Below the pieces are notes generated by a model. It had not been told where the DNA came from. It ran no database searches and saw nothing but the letters and a program-made list of their open reading frames with translations. A stretch of DNA of 6,334 nt from Pseudomonadota bacterium (GTDB taxonomy: Bacteria > Pseudomonadota > Gammaproteobacteria > Burkholderiales > Burkholderiaceae_D). Of the stretch, positions 1 to 6,037 are shown in pieces (within the stretch, counting starts at the first letter, position 1; each line of letters begins with the position of its first letter). The position numbers and the translations under genes were made by a program. Location of the stretch: assembly GCA_023420795.1 (NCBI GenBank), contig JAEZVM010000362.1, positions 1-6,334 of the forward strand, read 5' to 3'.

Positions 1-56
1 TCGCGCGCAAGCACGAGAAAGATATCCAGCTGCCGAAGGGTATATCTGCGCGTCAA
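1..56 (-). CDS. cbbR: LysR-family regulator CbbR, N-terminus only (5' part of gene, runs off window)
   Basis: Read on the minus strand from a TTG at 56-54, the frame gives (M)TRRYTLRQLDIFLVLAR, the first helix of a LysR winged helix-turn-helix domain (the 'TLRQL-x-x-F' opening is typical). No ATG occurs in this frame upstream as far as position 122; an AAAGG Shine-Dalgarno-like stretch (minus strand, 65-69) sits about 8 nt before the TTG, so TTG is the favoured start. Only 18 codons are visible, so the effector domain cannot be judged. Divergent placement against cbbL is the standard position of cbbR, the activator that binds the cbb promoter and responds to Calvin-cycle metabolites. Family assignment rests on the short N-terminus plus context; the cbbR name is mainly from context. 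Confidence 0.75.
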   Translation of the reverse strand, partial: MTRRYTLRQLDIFLVLAR

Positions 57-71
57 CGTATAAGCCTTTAC

Positions 72-105
72 TGATGAAACTTTAAAAAATCGTGATTGGA
101 ACTGA
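72..105. promoter_or_regulatory. Two tandem CbbR/LysR operator boxes (TNA-N7-TNA)
   Basis: Two perfect matches to the TNA-N7-TNA core of CbbR sites: TGA-TGAAACT-TTA at 72-84 and TGA-TTGGAAC-TGA at 93-105. Their starts are 21 bp apart, two helical turns, so two dimers would lie on the same DNA face. The boxes also share bases inside (both begin TGAT and contain AAC). The distal box is close to the cbbR start; the proximal box overlaps the candidate cbbL -35. This is the arrangement expected for activation of cbbL with autorepression of cbbR. The motif is degenerate, so single matches are common by chance; the paired phasing and position are what make it convincing. Confidence 0.6.
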
Positions 106-123
106 TGGAGAGCCACATATACA
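96..123 (+). promoter_or_regulatory. Candidate sigma70 promoter for the cbb operon
   Basis: TTGGAA (96-101) and TATACA (118-123) are separated by 16 bp, resembling TTGACA/TATAAT with a slightly short spacer. Transcription would start near 130, giving a leader of about 55 nt before cbbL. The -35 lies inside the proximal LysR box (93-105), consistent with an activator touching RNA polymerase. No transcript data; alternative promoters are possible. Confidence 0.45.
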
Positions 124-173
124 GTGAAGCTCATTCGTTAGCAAATCAATAACGGCAGAGTTTTATCCAGATC

Positions 174-179
174 AGGAGA
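174..179 (+). promoter_or_regulatory. Ribosome binding site of cbbL
   Basis: AGGAGA ends 5 nt before the ATG at 185. It is a strong Shine-Dalgarno sequence and fixes the cbbL start. Confidence 0.7.
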
Positions 180-184
180 ACACG

Positions 185-1648
185 ATGGGCAGCAACGACA
201 TAGGGCAGATCACCGATGTCAAAAAGCGCTATTCGGCCGGGGTGCTGAAGTACGCGCAAATGGGCTACTGGGACGGCGATTACGTTCCGAAGGATACGGA
301 CATTCTGGCGCTGTTTCGCGTTACGCCGCAGGATGGCGTGGAGCCGATCGAGGCGGCGGCGGCGGTTGCCGGCGAGTCGTCAACTGCAACCTGGACCGTG
401 GTGTGGACCGATCGCCTGACCGCCTGCGACATGTATCGCGCCAAGGCTTACCGGGTCGAGCCGGTGCCGAACAACCCGGGCCAGTATTTTGCGTACATCG
501 CCTACGATCTATCGTTGTTCGAGGAAGGCTCGATCACCAACGTGGCCGCCTCGATCATCGGCAATGTGTTCGGCTTCAAACCGCTGAAGGCGCTGCGGCT
601 GGAAGACATGCGCTTCCCGGTCGCCTATGTGAAGACCTTTGCCGGTCCACCGACCGGCATCATCGTCGAGCGCGAACGGCTCGACAAGTTCGGACGTCCC
701 TTGCTGGGCGCGACCACTAAGCCGAAACTCGGCCTGTCCGGGCGCAACTACGGCCGCGTGGTGTACGAGGGACTGAAGGGCGGCCTCGACTTCCTGAAGG
801 ACGACGAGAACATCAACTCGCAACCCTTCATGCACTGGCGCGATCGCTTCCTGTTCGTCATGGATGCGGTCAACAAGGCGTCCGCCGCGACGGGCGAGGT
901 CAAGGGCAGCTATCTGAACGTTACCGCCGGAACGATGGAGGAAATGTACCGCCGCGCCGAATTCGCAAAGGAGCTCGGCTCCGTCATCGTCATGATCGAC
1001 CTCGTGGTCGGCTATACGGCGATCCAGTCGATGTCGCAGTGGTGCCGGCAGCACGACATGATCCTGCACCTGCATCGTGCCGGCCATAGCACCTACACGC
1101 GGCAGAAGACCCACGGCGTGTCGTTCCGCGTGATTGCAAAGTGGATGCGGCTTGCAGGCGTCGATCACATCCACGCGGGCACTGCAGTCGGCAAGCTGGA
1201 AGGCGATCCGCTGACGGTACAGGGCTATTACAACGTCTGCCGAGACGCGCAGACCAGGATCGATCTGCAACGAGGCATTTACTTTGATCAGGACTGGGGC
1301 GCGTTGCGCAAGGTGATGCCGGTCGCGTCCGGCGGCATCCATGCGGGACAGATGCATCAGTTGCTCGACCTGTTCGGCGACGACGTCGTGCTGCAGTTCG
1401 GCGGCGGCACCATCGGTCATCCGCAGGGCATACAGGCCGGCGCGACCGCCAACCGTGTCGCACTGGAAGCGATGGTGCTGGCCCGCAACGAGGGCCGCGA
1501 TATCCGCGAAGAAGGGCCGCAGATCCTGCGCGATGCGGCGAAATGGTGCAGCCCGCTGCGTGCCGCACTCGATACCTGGGGCGACGTCACGTTCAACTAC
1601 ACATCGACCGACACGTCGGACTTCGTGCCGACCGCGAGCGTCGCGTAA
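185..1648 (+). CDS. cbbL: RuBisCO large subunit, Form IC (red-type)
   Basis: Catalyses carboxylation (and oxygenation) of ribulose-1,5-bisphosphate; the catalytic subunit of the cytosolic or carboxysome-free L8S8 enzyme. The 487-aa length is normal for Form IC. Active-site features are intact: Glu64 in GESSTATWT (N-terminal domain), the first catalytic Lys179 in GATTKPKLGLS, the carbamylated Lys205 with metal ligands Asp207 and Glu208 in the LKDDEN motif, His297-Arg298 in LHLHRAGH, and loop-6 Lys337 in GTAVGKLEGD, followed by the phosphate-binding SGGIHAGQM (382-390) and QFGGGTIGHP (404-413). The C-terminal part ends in DFVPTASVA, as red-type enzymes do. The start is set by AGGAGA 5 nt upstream. 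It is the first gene of the operon, 17 bp before cbbS. Regulation by CbbR is likely from the boxes at 72-105. Nothing looks broken. Confidence 0.98.
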   Translation: MGSNDIGQITDVKKRYSAGVLKYAQMGYWDGDYVPKDTDILALFRVTPQDGVEPIEAAAAVAGESSTATWTVVWTDRLTACDMYRAKAYRVEPVPNNPGQYFAYIAYDLSLFEEGSITNVAASIIGNVFGFKPLKALRLEDMRFPVAYVKTFAGPPTGIIVERERLDKFGRPLLGATTKPKLGLSGRNYGRVVYEGLKGGLDFLKDDENINSQPFMHWRDRFLFVMDAVNKASAATGEVKGSYLNVTAGTMEEMYRRAEFAKELGSVIVMIDLVVGYTAIQSMSQWCRQHDMILHLHRAGHSTYTRQKTHGVSFRVIAKWMRLAGVDHIHAGTAVGKLEGDPLTVQGYYNVCRDAQTRIDLQRGIYFDQDWGALRKVMPVASGGIHAGQMHQLLDLFGDDVVLQFGGGTIGHPQGIQAGATANRVALEAMVLARNEGRDIREEGPQILRDAAKWCSPLRAALDTWGDVTFNYTSTDTSDFVPTASVA

Positions 1649-1655
1649 TACATCG

Positions 1656-1660
1656 AGAGG
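1656..1660 (+). promoter_or_regulatory. Ribosome binding site deciding the cbbS start
   Basis: AGAGG ends 5 nt before the ATG at 1666. The reading frame stays open upstream to an ATG at 1543 inside cbbL, but that part has no small-subunit homology; this site supports 1666 as the true start. Confidence 0.6.
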
Positions 1661-1665
1661 ACAGC

Positions 1666-2088
1666 ATGCGACTCACACAAGGCACCTTTTCCTTCCTGCC
1701 AGACCTGACCAACGAGCAGATCATCAGGCAGCTCGACTACTGCCTCGACAAGGGCTGGGCGGTCGGCATCGAGTACACCGACGACCCGCATCCGCGCAAC
1801 ACCTTCTGGGAAATGTTTGGCAATCCGATGTTTGACCTGCGCGATGCGGCCGGCATCATGCTGGAGATCGAAAACTGCCGCAAGACTTTCCCCAATCATT
1901 ACATCCGCGTGACCGCGTTCGATTCCACACATACGGTGGAATCGGTAGTGATCTCCTTCATCGTCAACCGGCCGAAGGAGGAGCCGGGTTTTCGTCTGAT
2001 GCGGCAGGAGGGCCCAGGGCGGACGATGCGTTACGGCATCGAGAGCTATGCGGTGCAGGGCAGCCCCGAGGGCGCGCGTTATTCATGA
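1666..2088 (+). CDS. cbbS: RuBisCO small subunit, Form IC (red-type)
   Basis: Small subunit of the L8S8 enzyme; it caps the octameric large-subunit core and tunes activity and specificity. The 140-aa product opens with MRLTQGTFSFLPDLT and contains the family stretch around GWAVGIEYTDDPHPRNTFW (30-48) and FDLRDAAGIMLEIENCR (56-72). After the core fold (to about residue 103) there is a C-terminal extension containing GFRLMRQEGPGRTMRYGIES (108-127); this extra hairpin is characteristic of red-type (IC/ID) small subunits and contributes to assembly. The start at 1666 is preferred over the upstream in-frame ATG at 1543 because of the RBS and because family similarity begins there. It follows cbbL by 17 bp, so the two are co-translated from one mRNA. 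Confidence 0.96.
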   Translation: MRLTQGTFSFLPDLTNEQIIRQLDYCLDKGWAVGIEYTDDPHPRNTFWEMFGNPMFDLRDAAGIMLEIENCRKTFPNHYIRVTAFDSTHTVESVVISFIVNRPKEEPGFRLMRQEGPGRTMRYGIESYAVQGSPEGARYS

Positions 2089-2182
2089 CTTGAGGGAACC
2101 ACTTTCGGCAGGCCTTGAGATGCATCACTTCAGCTTGAACGACGGCAATTTATAAAAAACAGATCAATTTGATGGAGACAGC
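2089..2182. other. 94-bp intergenic gap between cbbS and cbbX
   Basis: This is longer than the other non-repeat gaps in the operon. I see no strong terminator: only short dyads such as GATGCATC (2119-2126) and TTCA-GCT-TGAA (2129-2139). An AT-rich stretch with TATAAA (2151-2156) lacks a convincing -35 at 16-18 bp. CTTGA occurs three times (2089, 2114, 2134). The gap may hold an mRNA processing site or a weak internal promoter that sets cbbX-Y lower than cbbLS, but the sequence does not establish this. Confidence 0.3.
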
Positions 2183-3100
2183 ATGCCTGACACTGTTGCC
2201 AATCCAGTAGCCGAGCGCCTCGCCAGTTCGGGTATCACCGAGCTGCTGGCGCAGCTCGATCACGAGCTGGTCGGGCTCGCGCCGGTGAAGGCGCGCATCC
2301 GTGATATCGCGGCGCTGCTATTGGTGGATAAGTTGCGCGCCGAGCGCGGTTATTCGTCCGGTGCACCAAGTCTGCACATGTGCTTCACCGGCAATCCCGG
2401 CACCGGCAAGACTACGGTGGCAATGCGGATGGCGGAAATCCTGCATCGGCTCGGCTATGTGCGCAAAGGACAGCTGGTGGCTGTCACGCGCGATGATCTG
2501 GTCGGCCAGTACATCGGCCATACCGCGCCGAAGACGAAGGAGGTGCTGAAGAAGGCAATGGGCGGCGTGCTCTTCATCGATGAGGCGTACTACCTGTACC
2601 GCCCGGAGAACGAGCGCGACTACGGGCAGGAAGCGATCGAGATCCTGCTGCAGGTGATGGAGAACAACCGCGAGGATCTGGTTGTGATCCTCGCCGGCTA
2701 CAAGGACCGGATGGAACGCTTCTTCGAATCGAATCCCGGCATGTCTTCGCGTATCGCGCATCACATCGACTTTCCGGATTATCAGCCGGACGAACTGGAA
2801 AGAATCGCCGCGCTGATGCTTCAGGATATGCAGTACCGCTTCGACGAGCCGGCATCGGAGGTGTTCGCCGACTACATCGCGCGGCGCATGAAGCAGCCGC
2901 ATTTCGCCAATGCGCGCAGCGTGCGCAATGCGCTCGACCGCGCACGTTTGCGCCATGCGTCGCGCCTGCTGGCGGAGCAGGGCGCGGTCGATGATGCGGC
3001 GCTGATTACGATCACCGCCGCCGACCTGCTGGCCAGCCGCGTATTCAGTCAACCCGCCGAAACTGATTCAAACAAGGAGGAAACATGCTGCGCGCACTGA
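2183..3100 (+). CDS. cbbX: Red-type RuBisCO activase CbbX (AAA+ ATPase)
   Basis: Hexameric AAA+ ATPase that remodels inhibited red-type RuBisCO by pulling transiently on the large-subunit C-terminus, releasing bound sugar phosphates; the family is allosterically activated by RuBP. The 305-aa protein shows Walker A GNPGTGKT (70-77), a pore-loop-type stretch GQYIGHTAPKT (108-118, with Tyr110), Walker B VLFIDEA (129-135), sensor-1 region VVILAGYKD (167-175), an arginine-finger candidate Arg190 in GMSSRIAHHIDF, and a sensor-2 region around NARSVRNALDRARLR (243-257). Length is typical for the family. A GGAG RBS ends 5 nt before the ATG. Its last 16 bp overlap the start of cbbY. Presence directly after Form IC cbbLS is the canonical context. 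Confidence 0.97.
   Translation: MPDTVANPVAERLASSGITELLAQLDHELVGLAPVKARIRDIAALLLVDKLRAERGYSSGAPSLHMCFTGNPGTGKTTVAMRMAEILHRLGYVRKGQLVAVTRDDLVGQYIGHTAPKTKEVLKKAMGGVLFIDEAYYLYRPENERDYGQEAIEILLQVMENNREDLVVILAGYKDRMERFFESNPGMSSRIAHHIDFPDYQPDELERIAALMLQDMQYRFDEPASEVFADYIARRMKQPHFANARSVRNALDRARLRHASRLLAEQGAVDDAALITITAADLLASRVFSQPAETDSNKEETCCAH
3074..3080 (+). promoter_or_regulatory. Strong RBS for cbbY inside the 3' end of cbbX
   Basis: AAGGAGG, a full Shine-Dalgarno match, ends 4 nt before the cbbY ATG at 3085 and lies within the last codons of cbbX. Ribosomes finishing cbbX would pass directly over it, so cbbX and cbbY are probably translationally coupled. Confidence 0.7.
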
Positions 3101-3852
3101 TTTTCGATGTCGATGGCACGCTTGCCGATACCGAGGATGCACACCGGCAGGCGTTCAATACCGCATTCGCCGAGGCCGGCCTGGAATGGCACTGGACACG
3201 GGAAACCTATACGCACCTGCTGCGCGTGGCCGGCGGCAAGGAGCGGCTTGCCTATTACTGGCAGCTGCTCAACCCGGAGCAGACCGGCGGCATCAGGATG
3301 CGCAAGCTGATCGATGATCTGCACGCGGCCAAGACGCGTCATTACGAGGAACTGGTCTGCGAAGGCAGGCTGCCGCTGCGCCCAGGCATGGAGCGTCTGA
3401 TCCGCGAGGCGCATGCCGCCGGCATGCCGATGGCGATCGCGACCACCACCACGCCGGCCAATGTCGATGCGCTGCTGCGCACGCCGTTCGGGCCAGACTG
3501 GCGCAAGCTGTTCGCCACTGTCTGCGATGCTGCCTCCGTCTCGCGCAAGAAGCCTGCGCCCGATATCTATTTCGCGGTGCTTGCTGCCCTTGGTGTGCCG
3601 GCAGAAGAATGCCTCGCATTTGAAGATTCGGAAAACGGCCTGCGAGCGGCAACGGCGGCCGGTGTTCCGGCGCTGCTCACGCCAACCTCGTATACCGCGA
3701 TGCAATCCTTCGATGGCGCGCTGCTGGTGCTGCCGCACTTGGGTGATCCGGATACACCGATGGCGCAACGCCTGCCGGGCACCGACCAGCGCTGGATCGA
3801 CCTCGCCGCGCTGCGCCGCTGGCATGAGGGCATGCTGTTCGAGGTGAGCTGA
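3085..3852 (+). CDS. cbbY: CbbY, HAD-family xylulose-1,5-bisphosphate phosphatase
   Basis: HAD-superfamily phosphatase; characterised CbbY enzymes dephosphorylate xylulose-1,5-bisphosphate, a tight RuBisCO inhibitor formed by misprotonation of RuBP, and so complement CbbX. The 255-aa protein has motif I FDVDGTLAD (7-15; nucleophile Asp8, acid/base Asp10), an alpha-helical cap domain (about 18-90), motif II IATTTT (118-123), motif III with Lys155/Lys156 in RKKPAPDIY (154-162), and motif IV FEDSENGLRAA (179-189). All catalytic motifs are intact. It overlaps cbbX by 16 bp and has a perfect RBS. Substrate assignment follows family and operon position; HAD proteins can be promiscuous. It is followed by the hairpin repeat rather than directly by another gene. 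Confidence 0.93.
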   Translation: MLRALIFDVDGTLADTEDAHRQAFNTAFAEAGLEWHWTRETYTHLLRVAGGKERLAYYWQLLNPEQTGGIRMRKLIDDLHAAKTRHYEELVCEGRLPLRPGMERLIREAHAAGMPMAIATTTTPANVDALLRTPFGPDWRKLFATVCDAASVSRKKPAPDIYFAVLAALGVPAEECLAFEDSENGLRAATAAGVPALLTPTSYTAMQSFDGALLVLPHLGDPDTPMAQRLPGTDQRWIDLAALRRWHEGMLFEVS

Positions 3853-3860
3853 CCTCTGCG

Positions 3861-3951
3861 CCTGTTATTCCGAGCGCGGCAAGGAATCTCACCCATAAGA
3901 CTGCATGGGTTCATCGAGATTCCTCGTAGCTTCGCTTCTCGGAATGACAGG
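3861..3951. repeat. Long palindromic (REP/MITE-like) hairpin repeat, intact copy 1
   Basis: A three-tier imperfect palindrome between cbbY and cbbF. Outer arms CCTGTTATTCCGAG (3861-3874) and CTCGGAATGACAGG (3938-3951) pair over 14 positions with one G-U. Middle arms AGGAATCTC (3882-3890) and GAGATTCCT (3916-3924) pair over 9. Inner arms ACCCAT (3891-3896) and ATGGGT (3905-3910) pair over 6, around an 8-nt loop. The edges resemble dispersed repeats with the core TCATTCCGAGC...GAGGAATCTC found in many bacterial genomes (recalled, not searched). A second copy sits at 5947-6028. In mRNA it would form a large stem that could stabilise the upstream cbbLSXY message; a TTTT follows the right arm, so partial termination is possible. 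Confidence 0.8.
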
Positions 3952-3983
3952 TTTTCCTAATAAAAAAACATGGAGACAAGCCG

Positions 3984-5024
3984 ATGACATCCGGCATGCG
4001 GGTTACGCTTACCCAGTTTCTGATCGAGGCGCGGCGGCAGCATCCGCAGGCGACCGGCGATTTCAACAGCCTGCTGCTGAACGTGGCACTCGTCTGCAAG
4101 CGCATCGCCCGCAAGGTCGCAGCCGGCACGCTGCATGGCAGCGTCGCTCCGAAACGGCTGGATGCGATCAGCAATGACCTGTTCATCGAAGGGAACAACT
4201 GGGGCGGCTACCTCGCCGGCATGAGCTCCGCGGGCATGGATCAGACGTGCGGGATTCCGGAATGTCATCCGAGGGGCCGCTACCTGCTGGTTTTCGATCC
4301 GCTCGACGGCTCGCCGAACCTCGATGTCAATGTTCCGGTCGGCAGCATTTTTTCCGTGCTGCGTGCGCCCGATTCATCGCGCCCGGCTGCCGAGCCGGAT
4401 TTTCTGCAAGCCGGTGCCGAGCAGGTGGCGGCCGGTTATGCGATCTACGGCCCGACCACGATGCTGGTGCTGACGGTAGGCAGCGGCGTGAACGGTTTCA
4501 CGTTATGCCCGCAGCTCGGCGAATTCATGCTGACTCATCCGAACCTATCCATCGCGCCGGATACACAGGAATTTGCAATCAACGCATCCAACAGCCGCTT
4601 CTGGGAGCCGCCGGTGCGGCGTTACGTCAATGAATGCATGGCCGGCAGGGCGGGCGCACGCGGCAGGGATTTCGGCATGCGCTGGATTGCGTCGATGGTG
4701 GCAGAGGCGCACCGCATATTGATGCGCGGTGGGGTGTTCCTGTATCCGCGCGATGCAAGCGGCACTTCGATGCAGGGGCACGTTCGCCTGCTGCACGAAG
4801 CAAGTCCGATCGGTTTCCTCATCGAACAAGCGGGCGGCCGTGCCAGCACAGGCCGGCAGCCGGTGCGCATGGTCAAACCCACGTCGCTGCACCAGCGTAT
4901 CGGCCTGATCTTTGGCTCGCGCAATGAAGTCGAGCTGATCGAGCGCTATCACACCACATCCGTCGCCGAGGACTTGCCCAATCCGCTGTTCGGCGAACGC
5001 AGCCTGTTCCGCACCGCCATCTGA
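3984..5024 (+). CDS. cbbF: Class I fructose-1,6-bisphosphatase CbbF with altered metal site
   Basis: Class I FBPase family; in the Calvin cycle it hydrolyses fructose-1,6- (often also sedoheptulose-1,7-) bisphosphate. The 346-aa protein is full length. Recognisable blocks: RVTLTQFL (6-13), LDAISNDLFI (59-68), LLVFDPLDGSPNLDVNV (101-117; metal ligands Asp105 and Asp108), NSRFWEPPVRRYVNE (203-217), MRWIASMVAEAHRILMRGGV (232-251), LLHEASP (269-275; Glu272 metal ligand) and LHQRIGLIFGSRNEVE (302-317). Odd: where the family has LAGMASEEMD or similar, this protein reads LAGMSSAGMD, so the Glu-Glu pair is Ala83-Gly84. Also NEWGG is NNWGG and DGSSN is DGSPN. The frame is intact, so this may be a weakened, altered or regulatory paralogue. 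The start has GGAGA 7 nt upstream; Met5 is an alternative start. Confidence 0.9.
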   Translation: MTSGMRVTLTQFLIEARRQHPQATGDFNSLLLNVALVCKRIARKVAAGTLHGSVAPKRLDAISNDLFIEGNNWGGYLAGMSSAGMDQTCGIPECHPRGRYLLVFDPLDGSPNLDVNVPVGSIFSVLRAPDSSRPAAEPDFLQAGAEQVAAGYAIYGPTTMLVLTVGSGVNGFTLCPQLGEFMLTHPNLSIAPDTQEFAINASNSRFWEPPVRRYVNECMAGRAGARGRDFGMRWIASMVAEAHRILMRGGVFLYPRDASGTSMQGHVRLLHEASPIGFLIEQAGGRASTGRQPVRMVKPTSLHQRIGLIFGSRNEVELIERYHTTSVAEDLPNPLFGERSLFRTAI

Positions 5025-5031
5025 GAACATC

Positions 5032-5916
5032 ATGTCCGAACGCCATCCCATCATCGCCATCACCGGCTCGTCCGGTGCCGGCACCACGTCGGTCACGCGT
5101 ACCTTCGAAAACATCTTCCGCCGCGAGCAGGTGCGGGCGGCGATCATCGAAGGCGACAGCTTCCATCGCTACGATCGGCAGGAAATGAAGACGAGGCAGG
5201 CCGAGGCGGAAAAGGCCGGCAACAAGCACTTCAGCCACTTTGGACCGGACAACAACCTGTTCGAGGAGCTGGAAGGGCTGTTCCGCAGCTATTCGGAAAC
5301 CGGTACCGGCCGCTCCCGCAAATACCTGCACGACGCCGGCGAAGCCGCGCCCTACGACCAGGATCCCGGCACCTTCACGCCATGGGAAGATCTGCCGCCC
5401 GACACCGACCTGCTGTTCTACGAAGGCCTGCACGGCGCGGTCGTGCACGGCGATGTGAACATCGCGCAGCATCCGGATTTGCTGATCGGCGTGGTCCCGG
5501 TGATCAATCTCGAATGGATACAGAAGCTGTGGCGCGACAAGTCCAAGCGCGGCTACTCGACCGAGGCGGTGACCGATACCATCCTGCGCCGCATGCCGGA
5601 CTACATCCACTACATCTGTCCGCAGTTTACGCACACGCATGTGAACTTCCAGCGCGTGCCCTGCGTCGATACGTCCAACCCGTTCATCGCGCGCGACATT
5701 CCCGCACCGGATGAGAGCTTCGTCGTGATCCGCTTCGCCAATCCGAAGGGCATCGATTTTCCCTACCTGCTGAACATGATCAACGACTCCTTCATGTCAC
5801 GCGCCAATACCATCGTCGTCCCGGGCGGGAAGATGGAACTGGCGATGCAGCTCATTTTTACGCCGTTCATCTGGCGGATGATGGAGAGGAAGAAGAGGGC
5901 GTTGAGTGCGTATTAG
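5032..5916 (+). CDS. cbbP: Phosphoribulokinase, proteobacterial class I
   Basis: Phosphorylates ribulose-5-phosphate with ATP to give RuBP, the Calvin-cycle-specific step that supplies RuBisCO. The 294-aa length fits the octameric bacterial class. The P-loop is GSSGAGTTS (12-20), the Thr-for-Lys form typical of this class. Numbering matches the Rhodobacter sphaeroides enzyme closely: catalytic Asp42, His45, Arg49, Lys53, Tyr98, His100, Glu131, Lys165, Arg168, Arg173, Arg186 and Arg187 are all present. Arg31, Arg234 and Arg257, linked to the allosteric site for NADH activation and AMP inhibition, are also kept, so the protein is probably energy-regulated. It starts 7 bp after cbbF; the RBS is weak (TGAGAA over the cbbF stop), suggesting translational coupling. 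Nothing is missing. Confidence 0.97.
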   Translation: MSERHPIIAITGSSGAGTTSVTRTFENIFRREQVRAAIIEGDSFHRYDRQEMKTRQAEAEKAGNKHFSHFGPDNNLFEELEGLFRSYSETGTGRSRKYLHDAGEAAPYDQDPGTFTPWEDLPPDTDLLFYEGLHGAVVHGDVNIAQHPDLLIGVVPVINLEWIQKLWRDKSKRGYSTEAVTDTILRRMPDYIHYICPQFTHTHVNFQRVPCVDTSNPFIARDIPAPDESFVVIRFANPKGIDFPYLLNMINDSFMSRANTIVVPGGKMELAMQLIFTPFIWRMMERKKRALSAY

Positions 5917-5936
5917 CCGGAGGTCGGCTTGCTTTT
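5915..5936 (+). terminator. Candidate Rho-independent terminator after cbbP
   Basis: A short GC-rich stem AGCCG (5915-5919) / CGGCT (5925-5929) with a 5-nt loop overlaps the cbbP stop codon and is followed by a T-rich run (TTGCTTTT). The stem is only 5 bp, so termination may be partial. Its place at the last cbb gene, before an unrelated gene with its own leader, supports it. Confidence 0.45.
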
Positions 5937-5946
5937 CCCATTCCAC

Positions 5947-6028
5947 ATCATCACGAGCGTAGCAAAGGGTCTCATCTGCTCGTACATTCGAGGAGCGTGA
6001 GATTCCTCACATTCGTTCGGAATGACAG
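5947..6028. repeat. Palindromic repeat, degraded copy 2
   Basis: This shares GAGATTCCTC (5999-6008) and CGGAATGACAG (6018-6028) with the right half of the hairpin at 3861-3951, in the same order and orientation. The left half (5947-5973, with ACGAGCGTAGC and GGGTCTC) is a recognisable but mutated counterpart, so the full stem no longer forms well. The sub-stem GTGAG-ATTC-CTCAC (5997-6010) remains. It is a dispersed non-coding repeat, probably mobilised in trans or inert; no transposase is in the window. Confidence 0.65.
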
Positions 6029-6037
6029 ATTAACGGC

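Noticed and set aside
509..1420. A 303-codon open frame antisense to cbbL
   Set aside because: It is a shadow of a GC-rich, strongly conserved coding gene: its frame is kept open by codon bias of cbbL, the translation resembles no family I know, and no RBS was evident.
1543..1665. N-terminal extension of cbbS from an upstream in-frame ATG
   Set aside because: The extra 41 codons lie mostly inside cbbL, have no small-subunit similarity and lack an RBS; AGAGG precedes the ATG at 1666.
2119..2126. GATGCATC palindrome in the cbbS-cbbX gap as an operator or terminator
   Set aside because: Eight bases of self-complementarity are common by chance; there is no T-tract and no repeated partner site.
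3049..3825. A 258-codon antisense frame covering cbbY
   Set aside because: The composition is rich in Arg, Gln and His, as expected from reading a GC-rich gene backwards; no domain is recognisable, and cbbY on the other strand has all HAD motifs.
3861..3955. Calling the big hairpin before cbbF a true operon-ending terminator
   Set aside because: It is followed by only four T residues, the downstream genes cbbF and cbbP belong to the same pathway, and a related copy elsewhere identifies it as a dispersed repeat; partial attenuation remains possible.
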